A stretch of DNA of 64,000 nucleotides from Nematopogon swammerdamellus (GCA_946902875.1 OX336340.1:789501-853500); one strand, 5' to 3'; shown: positions 9,041 to 19,354, numbered from the stretch's first letter. Made by a program: numbers and translations. The notes: generated by a model from the sequence alone, not told the origin.

Positions 9041-9054
9041 AATGCACACAGACA

Positions 9055-9110
9055 GACGGATGTATCAAACTTATAACACTCCTCCTTTTGCGTCGGGACT
9101 TCAAAATCAG
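9055..9110 (-). repeat. Repeat F fragment
   Basis: AACTTATAACACTCCTCCTT TTGCGTCGGG is the inverse of the start of the repeat at 4183. Confidence 0.5.
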
Positions 9111-9349
9111 CTATCTCCGGTTTCGTGCTCCACAGGTGTTGACCTACAATCTCTCGACTCCAGACTCCCAAACACCTTTCCCATTAATATTAATGAAATG
9201 TTCAAAGAGACGGAAACGTCATCTTCGAAATGAAATCGAACCCGCGCCCTGAGTTGCCTGGCGTCGCTTCCCTCGCCTCGCCAAGAAAGCTAGCCATCAA
9301 AGAAGTCAACATAATAGAATAGAATAGAAAATCCTTTAATTTTTATAGA

Positions 9350-9922
9350 CAGCCGGCGCGGGTGTCTGTGCCCAATACTTCAACGGAAGATCAGACACAG
9401 CCAATAACACCATTCCTCGCGAAACCACGCTCAGAGAGGCGCCATGCCGGTTATGAGGCAAACAAAAAGGTTGTCGTCTAATTTAATGACACGCCTCTTA
9501 AAGATTCCCAGGTTATAGGTGGTGGGGAACACACTCGCCGGAAGACCGTTCCATATTTTCGCCGTTCGACACAGGAACGATTTCGAAAAACGATGTGTTC
9601 TTAGTAGTTGGGTGTCAACAACATATGGATGTTCCGAGCGAGTCCGGCGGGTGTGGCGGAGACGGATGAGGGCTGGAGGGATGAGGGAAGCCAATTCGTC
9701 AGAGCAACGTCCATGGTAGTAAGTACCTATAGAACAGGCTAAGCGAACCGATTGTTCGCCTGTGGCCCAATGATTCAAGTCCCTCCGTGAGCTTGGGATC
9801 ACCAATTAGATGGATAGCGCGGCGCTGGATAGAGTCCAAGGACGCCAATAAGTAAAGAGGGCATCCGTCCCACAGATGACTACAGTACTCCATCACCGGG
9901 CGAACTTGTGCTTTATATAGCA
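9350..9922 (-). pseudogene. LINE C-terminal fragment (CR1/jockey-like)
   Basis: Two overlapping minus-strand frames together read as a LINE polymerase C terminus. The first (about 9922-9780) carries LLMLYKAQVRPVMEYCSHLW and SLDSIQRRAIHLIGDPKLTE. After one frameshift, the second (about 9805-9431) carries CSIGTYYHGRCSDELASLIP and RTAKIWNGLPASVFPTTYN. Order and spacing match the family thumb and C-terminal region. It is truncated at the 5' side. Confidence 0.8.
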
Positions 9923-10032
9923 TAAGAAGTTTATTGCTCCGAGAAAGATTAAAAAATATCAAGCACATTAGAAAAATTTTATATAAGGTAAAAAGGCGAT
10001 ATCCCTTACAGAGATTTCTTACAGTCCACCTT
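9923..10032 (-). repeat. Repeat E
   Basis: AAGGCGATATCCCTTACAGA GATTTCTTACAG and the flanking block are shared with 18925-19045 and 30175-30305. On the minus strand these end in a 3' AATAAA-like region, suggesting a SINE or LINE tail. Confidence 0.5.
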
Positions 10033-10034
10033 TG

Positions 10035-10262
10035 AATGATTGGTTTTTTTTATTGCTTCCGAACTGCCACCCAGTTGAAGCCTCAGGCGCAGCCAATTTC
10101 GCCGCCGAGGAGGTGCCAATCCGGCTTGGAGGTGGACTAATGTCGCTGGGGAAAGGCTATTAACCCGCGATCTGAAGATCCGTGGATTGTAGGAATAGGG
10201 AAAGGTATTCCCTGGGAGCCCGTTCCACACCTTTGCAGTTATAATGTGAAATGTGTTGTTTA
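10035..10262 (-). pseudogene. LINE C-terminal fragment, second subfamily
   Basis: The minus-strand frame reads IITAKVWNGLPGNTFPYSYN, FRSRVNSLSPATLVHLQAGL and then APPRRRNWLRLRLQLGGSSE with a stop. This is the C terminus of a LINE related to that at 9350. Another copy is at 25290-25440. Confidence 0.75.
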
Positions 10263-11139
10263 AAACTTGTACCATTGTATTATTATCACTAAGAATACAC
10301 AAAAAACTACTCCATTCCAGCTTCATTTTCTTCACCCTCTTGACTTTTAGACCAATTTTCACTTTCGTTCTAACGCAAAAAATGACCCAAGTTTATGTTT
10401 TGCGGAAGAAATTCACCATACGACTTTGTTAGAAGTAAGTCGGTCAGATTTGTATACTGGGTGTATAGTATAGCCTAAAAATTAACACTTCAGCATTCAT
10501 AACTCAATTTCGCCAAATTTGTAACTCAGTCAGTTCTTGACTTGACCGAATCAATTGGATTCATATTTGTGCACACTTTATTATAACTTCATCTGCTGTC
10601 CAAGTTTATGCACCGTCTGTGGTTTATAACTCTTTGTCAACCGACCGATACAATACTAAAGGTAAATGTGAGAAATGGGTTATGTACATAAATTTAAATA
10701 AAACATCGGGTGACCTTTCAGTTCCACGACTTAAGGAGATGCTTTGTCTCATAATGTATTTAAATCTCGGTTTGAATTTCAATAAACCAACAGTCATATC
10801 TGTGAAAATTCATCTTTTTAGGTCGGTCACGAGCGACGACACGGCTCGACACTTCCTTATTTTTTTCCGATACACCGCATTTAAATAGGTACGTGTTCAA
10901 GAGAAATTCAACTGCTTCTGAATCTAGAAGTTATGTAATGTTATAATCTAATGTGGGAAATTATCACTTGCCAATGAGTTGCTCAAAGAGAGCATTCACT
11001 GGTGTTAGTATCACCGTACTGAACGAAAAATGGCCGCACTTTATGTGCTAGTGTTTTCATTCGGTGGCGGTTGTTCTTGTGTTGTTGTTTTCGTAGGAGT
11101 TGTTGTTGTTTTTGTTTTTGTTGTTGTTGTTTAATATGT
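10263..11139. other. Unassigned AT-rich spacer
   Basis: An 89-codon open frame at 10619-10888 has no recognisable domain and typical AT-rich composition. A (GTT)n run ends the segment (11085-11133). Confidence 0.4.
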
Positions 11140-11215
11140 TTATTGATCATTCATATGGCATTGCACCCACGAAGAAGAACCGGCAAGAAACTTCGCAGGG
11201 TGTAATTATTTTTTT
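11140..11215 (-). repeat. Short interspersed repeat, intact copy of the P-like element's target
   Basis: CCACGAAGAAGAACCGGCAA GAAACTTCGCAGGG is, on the minus strand, the sequence interrupted by the P-like transposon at 51.1/54.3 kb. It resembles a LINE 3' coding end, but the copy is too short to assign. Confidence 0.6.
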
Positions 11216-11274
11216 TTAAATCATATTATTACAAGAATTATTAGTGACTATCCACCCAATAACATTGTTTATAG

Positions 11275-11422
11275 TTGTATTGTACCACGGAGAGTGTTCC
11301 AAGGAGCTGCACGATGCAATCCCTCCATCCCCATTCTACCATCGTTCCACGCGCAGCAGGTTGGGAATGCATCCACACACTGTCGATATTCCCCCACTTA
11401 GGACAAATCAATCCTGTAAATC
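11275..11422 (+). pseudogene. LINE C-terminal fragment
   Basis: The frame reads LYHGECSKELHDAIPPSPFY and RLGMHPHTVDIPPLRTNQSC, nearly the same as the copy at 1353-1775. It breaks off into SINE-A at about 11423. Confidence 0.8.
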
Positions 11423-11498
11423 CGTTTCATTCAGTGCGGTGGTAACAACCCGGGCGGGATAAACCCTACCGCCTAGTAAGGTAAGAAGGGAAGGGAAA
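11423..11498 (-). repeat. SINE-A central fragment
   Basis: TTCATTCAGTGCGGTGGTAA CAACCCGGGCGGGATAAACC and CTAGTAAGGTAAGAAGGGAA are the central domain of SINE-A inverted. Confidence 0.7.
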
Positions 11499-11524
11499 AA
11501 TCTATCTAAATTGTTGGCTGTGTT

Positions 11525-11625
11525 TGGCCAGCAATTCAAAGGATAATCTCCGGTACCATCGGAATTTCTCACAAGTGATATTGGCTGGTCGGAGCCAGCG
11601 CTTGGCCTGACCCCTCCGGTATGTT
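11525..11625 (+). repeat. SINE-B 3' fragment
   Basis: It contains GATATTGGCTGGTCGGAGCC and CTTGGCCTGACCCCTCCG, the end region of SINE-B, diverged. Confidence 0.6.
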
Positions 11626-11696
11626 TGTTTAGGGTCTTACCGCTATTACGCATTACGTGAATGTTTAATACTCCCAAACGAATACATAATTTTTAA

Positions 11697-11805
11697 TTGC
11701 CCCCTTAAGGTAGCATACCGGAGACTTTCCCATGGATTTCTGGCTATACTGGACTAGAGAAGAAAACATCCGTGGCTGCTATGTATGCGGTCATATTTCG
11801 GCAAT
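11697..11805 (-). repeat. SINE-B internal fragment
   Basis: GCATACCGGAGACTTTCCCA and GGCTATACTGGACTAGAGAA match SINE-B inverted. Confidence 0.65.
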
Positions 11806-12164
11806 AAATTCATCTCTACTAGCAACAGCTCATGATCTCACTCGCTCCAACACGGGCTCCTCAATGCGTCTAATGAGACAGAGCTGTGTGTAACGCTATT
11901 TTGACATTTGGAAATGTCTTTTCGATCGCTTCAGTATAGTCCCCGGTTTCCAGCGAGAGTGCAAATTGGCCCTGGTGTAGTGAGTTTTAAGGCTACGTGA
12001 ATATTTTAGGGTATCAAATGACGCGTGTCGACGAGAGCTACAATATTGAGAAAAATACATACAATCCTATATATTATACGAGTATTTTACATTCCCACGC
12101 TCAAGTCGTTTGCTACATACATACTACTACTACATACCTACTTATATCTCACAACATGCGACTC
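11806..12164. other. Unassigned spacer
   Basis: No gene or repeat was recognised. Confidence 0.45.
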
Positions 12165-12260
12165 TCAAACATCCAAAGGTTGACTGGGAGAAATCCCTTT
12201 AATTAAAGGGATAAGTCCGCCTTTGTCCCTTATGTAAATTACTTATCGTTTGTTACTATA
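12165..12260 (+). repeat. Repeat E fragment
   Basis: ATCCAAAGGTTGACTGGGAG and GGGATAAGTCCGCCTTTGTC match the other E copies. Confidence 0.55.
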
Positions 12261-12778
12261 AAATGTTTTGGAGCCATAAAGACGTATCTCTATCTATCTA
12301 TCTATCACTCTATGTATACACACCTACTCAATACCGACACGTATACGTATAGAGCGGACACACTTCCGTTTGTCGTAATTTCTCCCTATTTGTTTCCTAT
12401 TTATTCTCGAGGAACAAAGCACAATCTATTCGCTTCAGCTTCAGGAAAACCTCCGAGACGATTCATTTCCTTGTTTTGTTTTTTGCAAAATGGAAATGGC
12501 GATTTGCTTTGCAGGATTGAGTGAGAACAGGGAATAGTGTACGCACGCAACTGTGTAGGTTTATGAAGAAGTCATTTTGGGGTGAAGGGAAACACTTCAT
12601 TATTGCGCATTTATCAACTGGCGGCGGTGCTAAATCGATGAAAATGTAAAAGCATAGATTTTTCGAGCGAATTTACTTCAAAACTACTTTACAGTTTATA
12701 TATTTTGTTGTATTAAATTTTGTTCTAAGGTATTAAATGTATTTTCGCAATATTATAAAAAAAAATAAAAATTAAGGT
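12261..12778. other. Unassigned AT-rich spacer with (TATC)n
   Basis: A short (TATC)n microsatellite sits at 12286-12305. The rest shows nothing recognisable. Confidence 0.45.
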
Positions 12779-12888
12779 ATTTTTTTATGGAAACTGACAC
12801 AGTTGGCTACATCACCTACAACATCCGTGATGTCAGCCCATAACACCGGGTGAACTAGGTGCCATCTCAGTGCTTCCCTTCATTTCAT
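12779..12888 (-). repeat. SINE-A 3' fragment
   Basis: TTTTTATGGAAACTGACACA through CGGGTGAACTAGGTGCCATC. It abuts a SINE-B copy in the same orientation. Confidence 0.8.
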
Positions 12889-13022
12889 GTCGTATGTAAT
12901 CCGGTGTGGGTGGTTGAGTCAGACGGGCCAGAGCATACGCCGACGAGTCAATATCCGCGAGAAGTTGCCATACAGGAGACTTCTCTTTGGATTGCTGTCT
13001 TTATTGGACTAGAGAAATTTAT
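12889..13022 (-). repeat. SINE-B 3' fragment
   Basis: GTAATCCGGTGTGGGTGGTT through TTGGACTAGAG matches the end third of SINE-B. Confidence 0.75.
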
Positions 13023-13342
13023 TTAGCGTGTGTTTATAGCCGTATGTCTAACAGCAACCCCTATTGCATACATAGGTATAATCGCCGAGTTTATACATTA
13101 TTATAATATAATAAATATTAGCGATCAGCAGGCAAGTCACGTGTCGCGGCGCACGCGGCGCCGGGAGTGCCCGGAGGGGCCGCAGCCAACAAGCAGCTTG
13201 TGTAATTCTATTCATATTCGGGAGGAGAGAGACCTCTCGCTCGACCACACCCGCCGCTTCCTTGTTCAACTTCCCTTCGACGCACTGATACTACAAACAA
13301 ACCATAGATACGTAAAGTGCTCTTTTTTTATTTATTTTTATT
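13023..13342. other. Unassigned spacer
   Basis: It contains a GC-rich patch at 13138-13200 (CGGCGCACGCGGCGCCGGGA). Open frames here have no recognisable domain. Confidence 0.4.
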
Positions 13343-13570
13343 TAATCCGTTATGGGTGGCTGAGTCGGAGGGGCCAAAGCACATGCTCTAACCAGCCAAT
13401 ATCACCTCCGAGAAGGTAGGTGCCATACCGGAGACTTCCCTGGATTGCTGGCTATACTGGATTAGAGGAGAACACAACCGAGGTTGCTTGCGGCCATCTT
13501 AAATCCAGTACGGTGGTACCAACCCAGTCGGCTACAATTTGAGCCTACCACCTAGTAAGGGGCAACGGTG
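13343..13570 (-). repeat. SINE-B, 3' two thirds
   Basis: It runs from ATCCGTTATGGGTGGCTGAG through CAGTCGGCTACAATTTGAGC to CTACCACCTAGTAAGGGGC, close to the full copy at 15358. Confidence 0.85.
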
Positions 13571-13757
13571 CTCTGCTCGTTGGACCCTATAAACTGCGTG
13601 CTTTACCAACAGTCACACTGCATGTCTCAGTATCTAAATGGTCGTAAGTGCGTGAGCGTTCGGAGATATACTTGCGTTTTGCTTTTGAGAAGTTTCAACT
13701 GCTCGGGCAAGTTCTCAGTAGGTATCTAATCGAATGATTTCTTATTGCTTAGATGTA

Positions 13758-13880
13758 GTATTAAGTGGCCGAGTGGTCTGGGCGTAGTCTTTTGCGAGAG
13801 GTCCGAGGTTCGAATCCAACTATGGTGTGTAACAATGAGTTTTTTTCTGATTTGAAAAAAATTTCAAATCAGAAAAAAGC
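13758..13880 (+). repeat. tRNA-like SINE-B head followed by a hairpin
   Basis: Box A-like TGGCCGAGTGG (13766-13776) and box B-like GGTTCGAATCC (13808-13818) mark the tRNA-derived promoter. The body is replaced by an inverted repeat (TTTTTTCTGATTTGAAA, 13834-13878). It is not a functional tRNA gene, because no acceptor stem closes. Confidence 0.7.
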
Positions 13881-13904
13881 CACGGCTCGGATTTCATGTA
13901 AAAA

Positions 13905-13975
13905 TGTAGGTCCATCGGGTTGACTGGAGGAAATCGCTTAAGACAATAAGCCCGCCCTTGTCACGAGAAGCTATA
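13905..13975 (+). repeat. Repeat E fragment
   Basis: ATCGGGTTGACTGGAGGAAA and AATAAGCCCGCCCTTGTCAC match repeat E. Confidence 0.5.
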
Positions 13976-14648
13976 ACGTGTCATCCCCTTGCAATCTATG
14001 CAATGATTCACTTATGACGCTGAACGGGGCAAGACAAAACAAAAAAAAAATTATGCCGAACTATTCTGAATTTGTATGTGTCTCAATGAGATTGTGATAG
14101 TTGTCTGTTCGTTAGGGCGAAATAAACATATCTGAATCTCAATAGCCGTGTGCGAGCGTTTGGAGTCATATTTGCGATTGGCGTTTTGCTTTTGACCGCT
14201 CGAGTTGGCGCAGTTCCGAAATTCGTCCCACAATTTGGTAGTAAGATCCCGTATCTATAGATTCATTTCATTAAAGGGTTCGACACCTCCGCCACCGGCG
14301 CGGCCGCGCCGCCTCCGCCGCGCCGTGACTGCGTGACCGTACAGTGTGCTTTTGTTTGATATAATTTCGGACTTGGCTCCTTTTTAATAAAAGAGTGCTT
14401 GTAATTTGTTTGCTTAGCTAACCATATATACGTATCTATATTACATTTCTATATTAGCTACATGCTCGTATGTAGGGTCGATTATTTTGTCCCTATTGAC
14501 GGAATCCTCGGGCGGTGTGCAAAGTCCATTGCTTTCCTCTTTCAATATTAATTGGTTCGATGCCAATTTAATAAATAATGAAGCGTGCACGTCAGCATGG
14601 TTTAGTTATATTCCCGTACGTAAGCTGGAGGTGCTTCGTTTAGATTAG
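13976..14648. other. Unassigned spacer
   Basis: A GCGTTTTGCTTTTGA-containing block at 14155-14220 is a diverged direct copy of 13645-13700. A GC-rich patch sits at 14283-14330. GGCGAAATAAACAT-like sequence (14115-14137) recurs at 50325 and looks like a LINE 3' end. Confidence 0.4.
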
Positions 14649-14998
14649 TAAATATCACCTCCGAGAAGTTAGGTGCCATACCAGAGACTTCCCCTTTGAT
14701 AGCTGATTATATGATGGACTAGAGATGAACAGATACGAAGCTGCTATGCGGCCACCTTACATCCAGTACAGTGTTACAAAACCAGTAGGCTACAATTTAA
14801 GCCTAGCACCTAGTAAGGAGCGAGAGAAGGGACATACAGTTTTACACCGGTTCCGAACGGTGAGGCAGCAGGTGTAGGAATGCACGTACATTTTTCCGTC
14901 AGAAAAAACCTAATTGGTACACGCCGACCGGATTCCAACCTCGGACCTCTCGCAAGAGAATCCGAGCGACGCCCAGACTACTCGGCAACGCGCCGTTA
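14649..14998 (-). repeat. SINE-B, nearly full length
   Basis: Body and tRNA head are both present on the minus strand (CACCTCCGAGAAGTTAGGTG to GGACCTCTCGCAAGAGAATC), lacking only the extreme 3' end. Confidence 0.85.
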
Positions 14999-15289
14999 CG
15001 GCATGCTGGAGAGCTGCTTCCAAAGTCGGGAGCACCCCGTAGCTGCTTGTTCTGTCATAGTGAGGAGCGCGGGCGGGCGCGGGTCGTCACGACCTCATCA
15101 AATCACCAAAGTCGTGTTGTCGATGTTGTCGGTGACGGCGCCGGCGCGGCGGCGCAGTGGCGCGTGTGGTGACGTCTCAGGGTTACCAGAAGCAGGGGAT
15201 TTCTGATATTGTCGCGTAATTAACGTGTTCGTCCGTGTTCAGTATATGGACTATTGCACAGGTAGCATGCAGTACGACGCAAAGGCGAA
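14999..15289. other. GC-rich unassigned segment
   Basis: 15055-15180 is strongly GC-rich (GAGCGCGGGCGGGCGCGGGT, GCGCCGGCGCGGCGGCGCAG). No start site or coding domain could be assigned. Confidence 0.4.
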
Positions 15290-15340
15290 CTTTTCCCTTA
15301 TAAAAAATTATCTTAGTCAACCTTTGGATGTTTGAAACAC
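15290..15340 (-). repeat. Repeat E fragment
   Basis: GTCAACCTTTGGATGTTTGA is the E 5' region inverted. Confidence 0.5.
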
Positions 15341-15357
15341 ATTGTAAGTAGGTACCT

Positions 15358-15776
15358 TGAGCGGCGGGTGGCCGAGTGGATTGGTTTATTCGGCATCGGC
15401 TTCTCATGTGAGAGGTCCGCGGTTCGAATCCGGTCGGCGTGCACCAATGAGTTTTTTATGACGAAAAAAATTTACGTGCATCCCTTCACCTGCTGCTTCA
15501 CCGTTCAGAACCAGTGTAAAACTGTCCGTAGGTCCCTTCCCTCGCCCCTTACTAGGTGGCAGGCTCAAATTGTAGCCGACTGCGTTGGTACCACCTTACT
15601 GGATGTAAGATGGCCGCATAGCAGCCTCGGTTGTGTTCTCCTTAGTCCAGTATAGCCAGCAATCCAGGGAAGTCTCCGGTATGGCACCTACCTTCTCGGA
15701 GGTGATATTGGCTGGTCAGAGCATGCGCTTTGGCCCCTCCGACTCAGCCACCCATATCGGATTACATAAAAAAAAA
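15358..15776 (+). repeat. Complete tRNA-derived SINE (SINE-B reference copy)
   Basis: The head carries RNA polymerase III promoter boxes: A-box-like TGGCCGAGTGG at 15369-15379 and B-box GGTTCGAATCC at 15421-15431. The long stretch between them suits a class II (Leu/Ser-type) tRNA ancestor. The central part (about 15518-15610) contains GTAGGTCCCTTCCCTCG, TTACTAGGTGGCAGG and TTGGTACCACC, which also occur in SINE-A. The 3' part runs through GATATTGGCTGGTCAGAGCA to an A9 tail at about 15768. At about 419 bp it is the longest SINE-B here. At least ten partial copies occur in the window. Confidence 0.9.
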
Positions 15777-16066
15777 CTAAGTTTATGTTTAGATTAATGA
15801 AAAAACATAAATTATGAAAGTTTTATTCTATTGGTAGTATTTTTTTATTTAACGGTAATACATACAAACTTGGTGTGATTCTAGTGCTAACTCAAAAGTA
15901 AACAAAACATAATAATACCCCACCTAATGTGAGTCGGGCTCGCGCTAAGGTTGCCGAACTGGATGAAAGAAAAAACATGTTTTTGGTGAATAAATAACAC
16001 AAATATATTGTGTGGTGCCACGAAACCCTCGGTGCGCGAGTTCGACTCTCACTAGGCCCGTTTTTT
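15777..16066 (+). repeat. Repeat D 3' half
   Basis: ACGGTAATACATACAAACTT and GGTGTGATTCTAGTG match 3829-3870. The end reads CCCTCGGTGCGCGAGTTCGA then CTCTCACTAGGCCCG and a T-run. Confidence 0.55.
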
Positions 16067-16794
16067 TGTTTTATGCAATTTTATAGTATTAAATATGTAA
16101 ATATATGCCAAAAAAAGTGAAAATAAAAAATCAATTAAAATAATACACTTTATGCGAGTGATATGGGCAGAATTATTAAATTGCCTTAAGTAATTTCTTC
16201 CAAACAACCTTTGCACTTTGTTCCTGACGGAGCAAGGTACCATGTCAGGCCATTCACTTTGTCCTGTCGCGCCGTCTACGTGGAACTTGCCGGAAAGCAG
16301 TGCTGCTTCATGGTAATATCTTGGAATTTCGGTTTCAAATTCAGACTGAAATATTTATTTCGCCATAAAAACACCCTTTTACTACGGATATTTTGTGTAA
16401 TAAATAAGTAATTTAGCTTTTAACATTTATGAACAATGAGTTGAAACGCTTTTGAAAATCATTATAGTTAATTTCAACAATTTTAGTAGAAATGTCCCGA
16501 ATTGATAACCCTAGTAGATAGTAACCCTAGTAGATAGGCACAGCCCTGGTCGCGCCGCCGCCGTCGTCGTAACATCGTCGTGCGTGCGTCGTGTTACGTC
16601 GCGTTGCGTGTTACCGCGGGGGTGATAAGTAGTGATAAATACCTTGTTAGAGATATGAAATATCGCTGGACAGGCTTTAATTACCTCGTGTTACCTCGTC
16701 GTAATCAAATTCATAACTGTCAAACATAACATACCTACATAACTGACAAATTATCGCCGTAAAATTAGATACACTGTCACATAGCTTAGTACAT
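16067..16794. other. Unassigned spacer
   Basis: Mostly AT-rich. GC-rich, CGTCGT-repetitive sequence at 16545-16625 stands out and could be a promoter or a decayed microsatellite. Confidence 0.4.
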
Positions 16795-17070
16795 ACATAC
16801 ATACCACACGCTACATCACGACAATCAGGGTAAGCAGAGTAGTCGGTGTTGTGCCGCAAGTTGTACTCTTGTAAATTACAACACCGACCACCACGTTTAG
16901 CAAAGTATTCGGGCAAGATAACTATCAAGCAACTAGTAAGGCACGAAGACCCACCTGCTACGAGACTCGGTGGAAGGACCGTGCCAAGGTGAGAGGTGGC
17001 TAACCTGTCGCCTCTTAGTACGGCATCTCCTCCTTATCACTTAGTCGCCTTTTACGACATGCACGACTTA
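16795..17070 (-). repeat. Repeat C
   Basis: On the plus strand: ACATACATACATACC (microsatellite end), CGACAATCAGGGTAAGCAGA, CACCGACCACCACGTTTAGC, GAAGGACCGTGCCAAGGTGA and TCGCCTTTTACGACATGCAC. The element orientation is minus, since the constant head lies at 17041-17070 and the TATG-type tail at 16795. Confidence 0.8.
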
Positions 17071-17107
17071 TCAGTACACGTAATTATTAGCGTAATACGT
17101 AATAATT

Positions 17108-17482
17108 GTCAGCCTCGTTAGCTCCTCAGTGGTGCGGTCGGTCGACTGTTGTTAAGCAACCCTGAGCGCGGTCAGTACTTGGATGGGTAACCACTCGAGC
17201 GTTGGAGGCTGGCCGTGGTTCGGGTTCACGTAAAACTGTAGGTCCCTTCCTGTCTTACCTTACTAGGTGGTAGGGTTTATCCCGTCCGGGTTGGTACCAC
17301 CGCACTGAATGAAACATCGGTCGAAACGGCTATGTAAATAGTTCGTGTTTTCCGTCCAGTTCAGTCTAGCCGACACGAAAATGAAGGGTAGCACTGATAT
17401 GGTACCTAGTTCCGGTGTTATGGGCTGACATCACGGATACTGTAGGTGTTGTAGCCAAGCGTGTCAGGTTCCATAAAAAAAA
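17108..17482 (+). repeat. Complete 5S-rRNA-headed SINE (SINE-A reference copy)
   Basis: The 5' ~120 bases resemble 5S rRNA: GTTAAGCAACC (box A region, about 17151-17161), then GAGCGCGGTCAGTACTTGG and ATGGGTAACC (intermediate element and box C, about 17164-17192), the internal RNA polymerase III promoter of 5S genes. The body has GTAGGTCCCTTCC, TTACTAGGTGGTAGGG, GGGTTGGTACCACCGCACTG and GTGTTTTCCGTCCAGTTCAG. It ends GTGTCAGGTTCCATAAAAAA. The length of about 375 bp and the A-rich tail suit a 5S-derived (SINE3-type) SINE. The 5S match is from memory of the conserved promoter. Confidence 0.8.
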
Positions 17483-17600
17483 CTTAAAATGTTAGGTCCC
17501 TTCTCTTACCTTATTAGGACCTAGTAAGGTAAGAGAAGGGACCGACGGAACCTACCACCTAGTAGGTGGTAGGTTTAACGTTTGACTGATACCGCAGTAG
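17483..17600. repeat. Hairpin built from SINE central-domain pieces
   Basis: GGTCCCTTCTCTTACCTTA (17493-17511) is followed by its reverse complement TAAGGTAAGAGAAGGGACC, then by the smaller palindrome CTACCACCTAGTAGGTGGTAG. Confidence 0.65.
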
Positions 17601-17714
17601 GTACCCGTCGCACGGCATTGCAAAATCGCTTTTAAAACAGTCGCGAGCTGTCAGATTTGGGGCTACGGACCGGTCCGGCGGACCGGTCGCATTTACCTTA
17701 ATAAGGGTGCTGAC

Positions 17715-17860
17715 CGGATTGCTACCAACACTGAACGAAAGATCCGTGGAAGCGGCTATTTAAATTGTTGAACGTGTTTTCCGCCCAGTTCAGTGTGTCC
17801 GGCACGACCAAGCGCTGACATAGCACCCAGGTGTACAACGTGCCATGCCAGCGCGCTTCG
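17715..17860 (+). repeat. SINE-A body fragment
   Basis: TTGCTACCAACACTGAACGA and GTGTTTTCCGCCCAGTTCAG match SINE-A, diverged. Confidence 0.6.
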
Positions 17861-17919
17861 TGAATGACAGACGAGCTTGCTTGGTGGAACTGGCATATTA
17901 ATTTCCAGCAGCTTTCAAA

Positions 17920-18420
17920 CAACTCCAACCATTCTCCCCACCGCGCATGCGCACCACACTCTGCCTGCCTGCACCGATGACAGTAGAAAGAGCTTTCTTT
18001 CGCTCTCCATTTTCTTCAGTCGACTGCGAGCTTCCGTCGCGAGAGCACGCACGCGCGCGCCGGACTCTATCGAGTGCACAACGAGACTTGCAACGAACTT
18101 ATTAGACTGCAAAATAAAAAAATATTAAGTTTTATATAAAAAATATTAAGCTTTGTGTTGTGAAGTGATTTTAGACGCTTTCGTGTCGGTATTAATTTAA
18201 TAATAATGTAAGTTTTGTGTTTTGCGAAGGTTGAAGAAAAATTTGTGAAATATTTTTTTTTGTTCTTGAATTTGACAAGAGATCAAAGTTTCTTGAGTAA
18301 CATTGAAGAATTGACAGTGGATTTTGTGAAAGTGTGTGCTTGTAATAAAATAACATTTTGAAGGACTTGTGGAAAGCTGTCGCTGAAATTCTTCATCGGA
18401 TATTTTTATTTGATTGTAAG
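17920..18420 (+). promoter_or_regulatory. Possible promoter and non-coding first exon
   Basis: A GC-rich stretch (17935-18070) holds an arthropod initiator-like TTCAGTCGA at about 18014. Downstream are two good donor sites, AATGTAAGT (about 18205-18213) and ATTGTAAGTA (about 18413-18422). Such a layout would suit the 5' untranslated exon of a gene whose body lies outside the window. No start codon in context and no coding domain is present. Confidence 0.25.
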
Positions 18421-18924
18421 TAATCGTCATAATGATTTTTTATTTATCAACCTGATTTACAGATCTCATTCATATCATTGGTCCGGGGTTGTTCTTTTTT
18501 CTTTTATATTTTTAGATTAACAAAATCACTCTGTATATACGATACAGCTATTCTTTAATAAATATTTTTACGTCTTTGAGAGGGCATATCTCGGAAACAT
18601 CGTCATAATATTTTCACATACTGAGAAGATAATTATGTAATATTAAATGTGGCAACAACAGAGATTTTGCGAACCGTTTTCAAATTTCGAATTTCCTTCA
18701 TCGTATTGCAGTGCTGTCGCGGTGGCCCGCGTCGCTGCACATATTATGTTCAGGTGAAAAGGACAACTGCAGCTCAGAATTCTCTCTCTATTCTGTTATA
18801 TTGTATTTTATTCTATTCTATTCATTCAGGCGAAGTCTTTTTTCGTGTCTTTATATTCTTCCTCAATTTAAGTGATATCCAGAAAAGTAGACAGGATACA
18901 TAGATAGAAATACAGGATAGATAG
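18421..18924. other. Unassigned AT-rich spacer
   Basis: No repeat or gene recognised. Confidence 0.4.
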
Positions 18925-19045
18925 AAAATGATTTATTGACACAATCATTCAAGAGTAATAAGTACATTAGAAAATTTACATAAGGTGCAAAGGCGGACTT
19001 ATCCCTTACAGAGATTTCTTACAGTAAACCTTTGGATGTTTGAAA
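18925..19045 (-). repeat. Repeat E
   Basis: ATTTACATAAGGTGCAAAGG through CTTTGGATGTTTGAAA is shared with 9923-10032 and 30175-30305. Confidence 0.6.
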
Positions 19046-19354
19046 TTCGATTAATATAGTGGAATGAAGTAGGTAAGGAGGCACTTTGAGTAAAACTGAA
19101 GAAAATAAAAGTGATTGAATGAAACAGTTGTGTCGCATTATTATTTTTTTAAGTTCTCTATCTCCGCTGTATCATTAATTCAATAAACATTTAAACAATA
19201 TCTACAAATGTATGTATAACTTGCCCCAATATCCTATTTTTAGTTGACTGTAATAAATCTCTGTAATACATAAGTCCGCCTTTGCTCCTCATGAAAAATA
19301 ATATACCGCGCCTCGTCCCGCGCTTGTTTCTGTGAAGTGTTTTTGTAGGAATAA
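19046..19354. other. Spacer with E-like tail
   Basis: At 19245-19300 ACTGTAATAAATCTCTGTAA and AAGTCCGCCTTTGCTCCTCA resemble repeat E. The rest is unassigned. Confidence 0.4.

Noticed and set aside
15358..15440. A functional tRNA gene
   Set aside because: A and B boxes are present, but the sequence continues into the SINE-B body and the acceptor stem does not pair. It is the head of a SINE.
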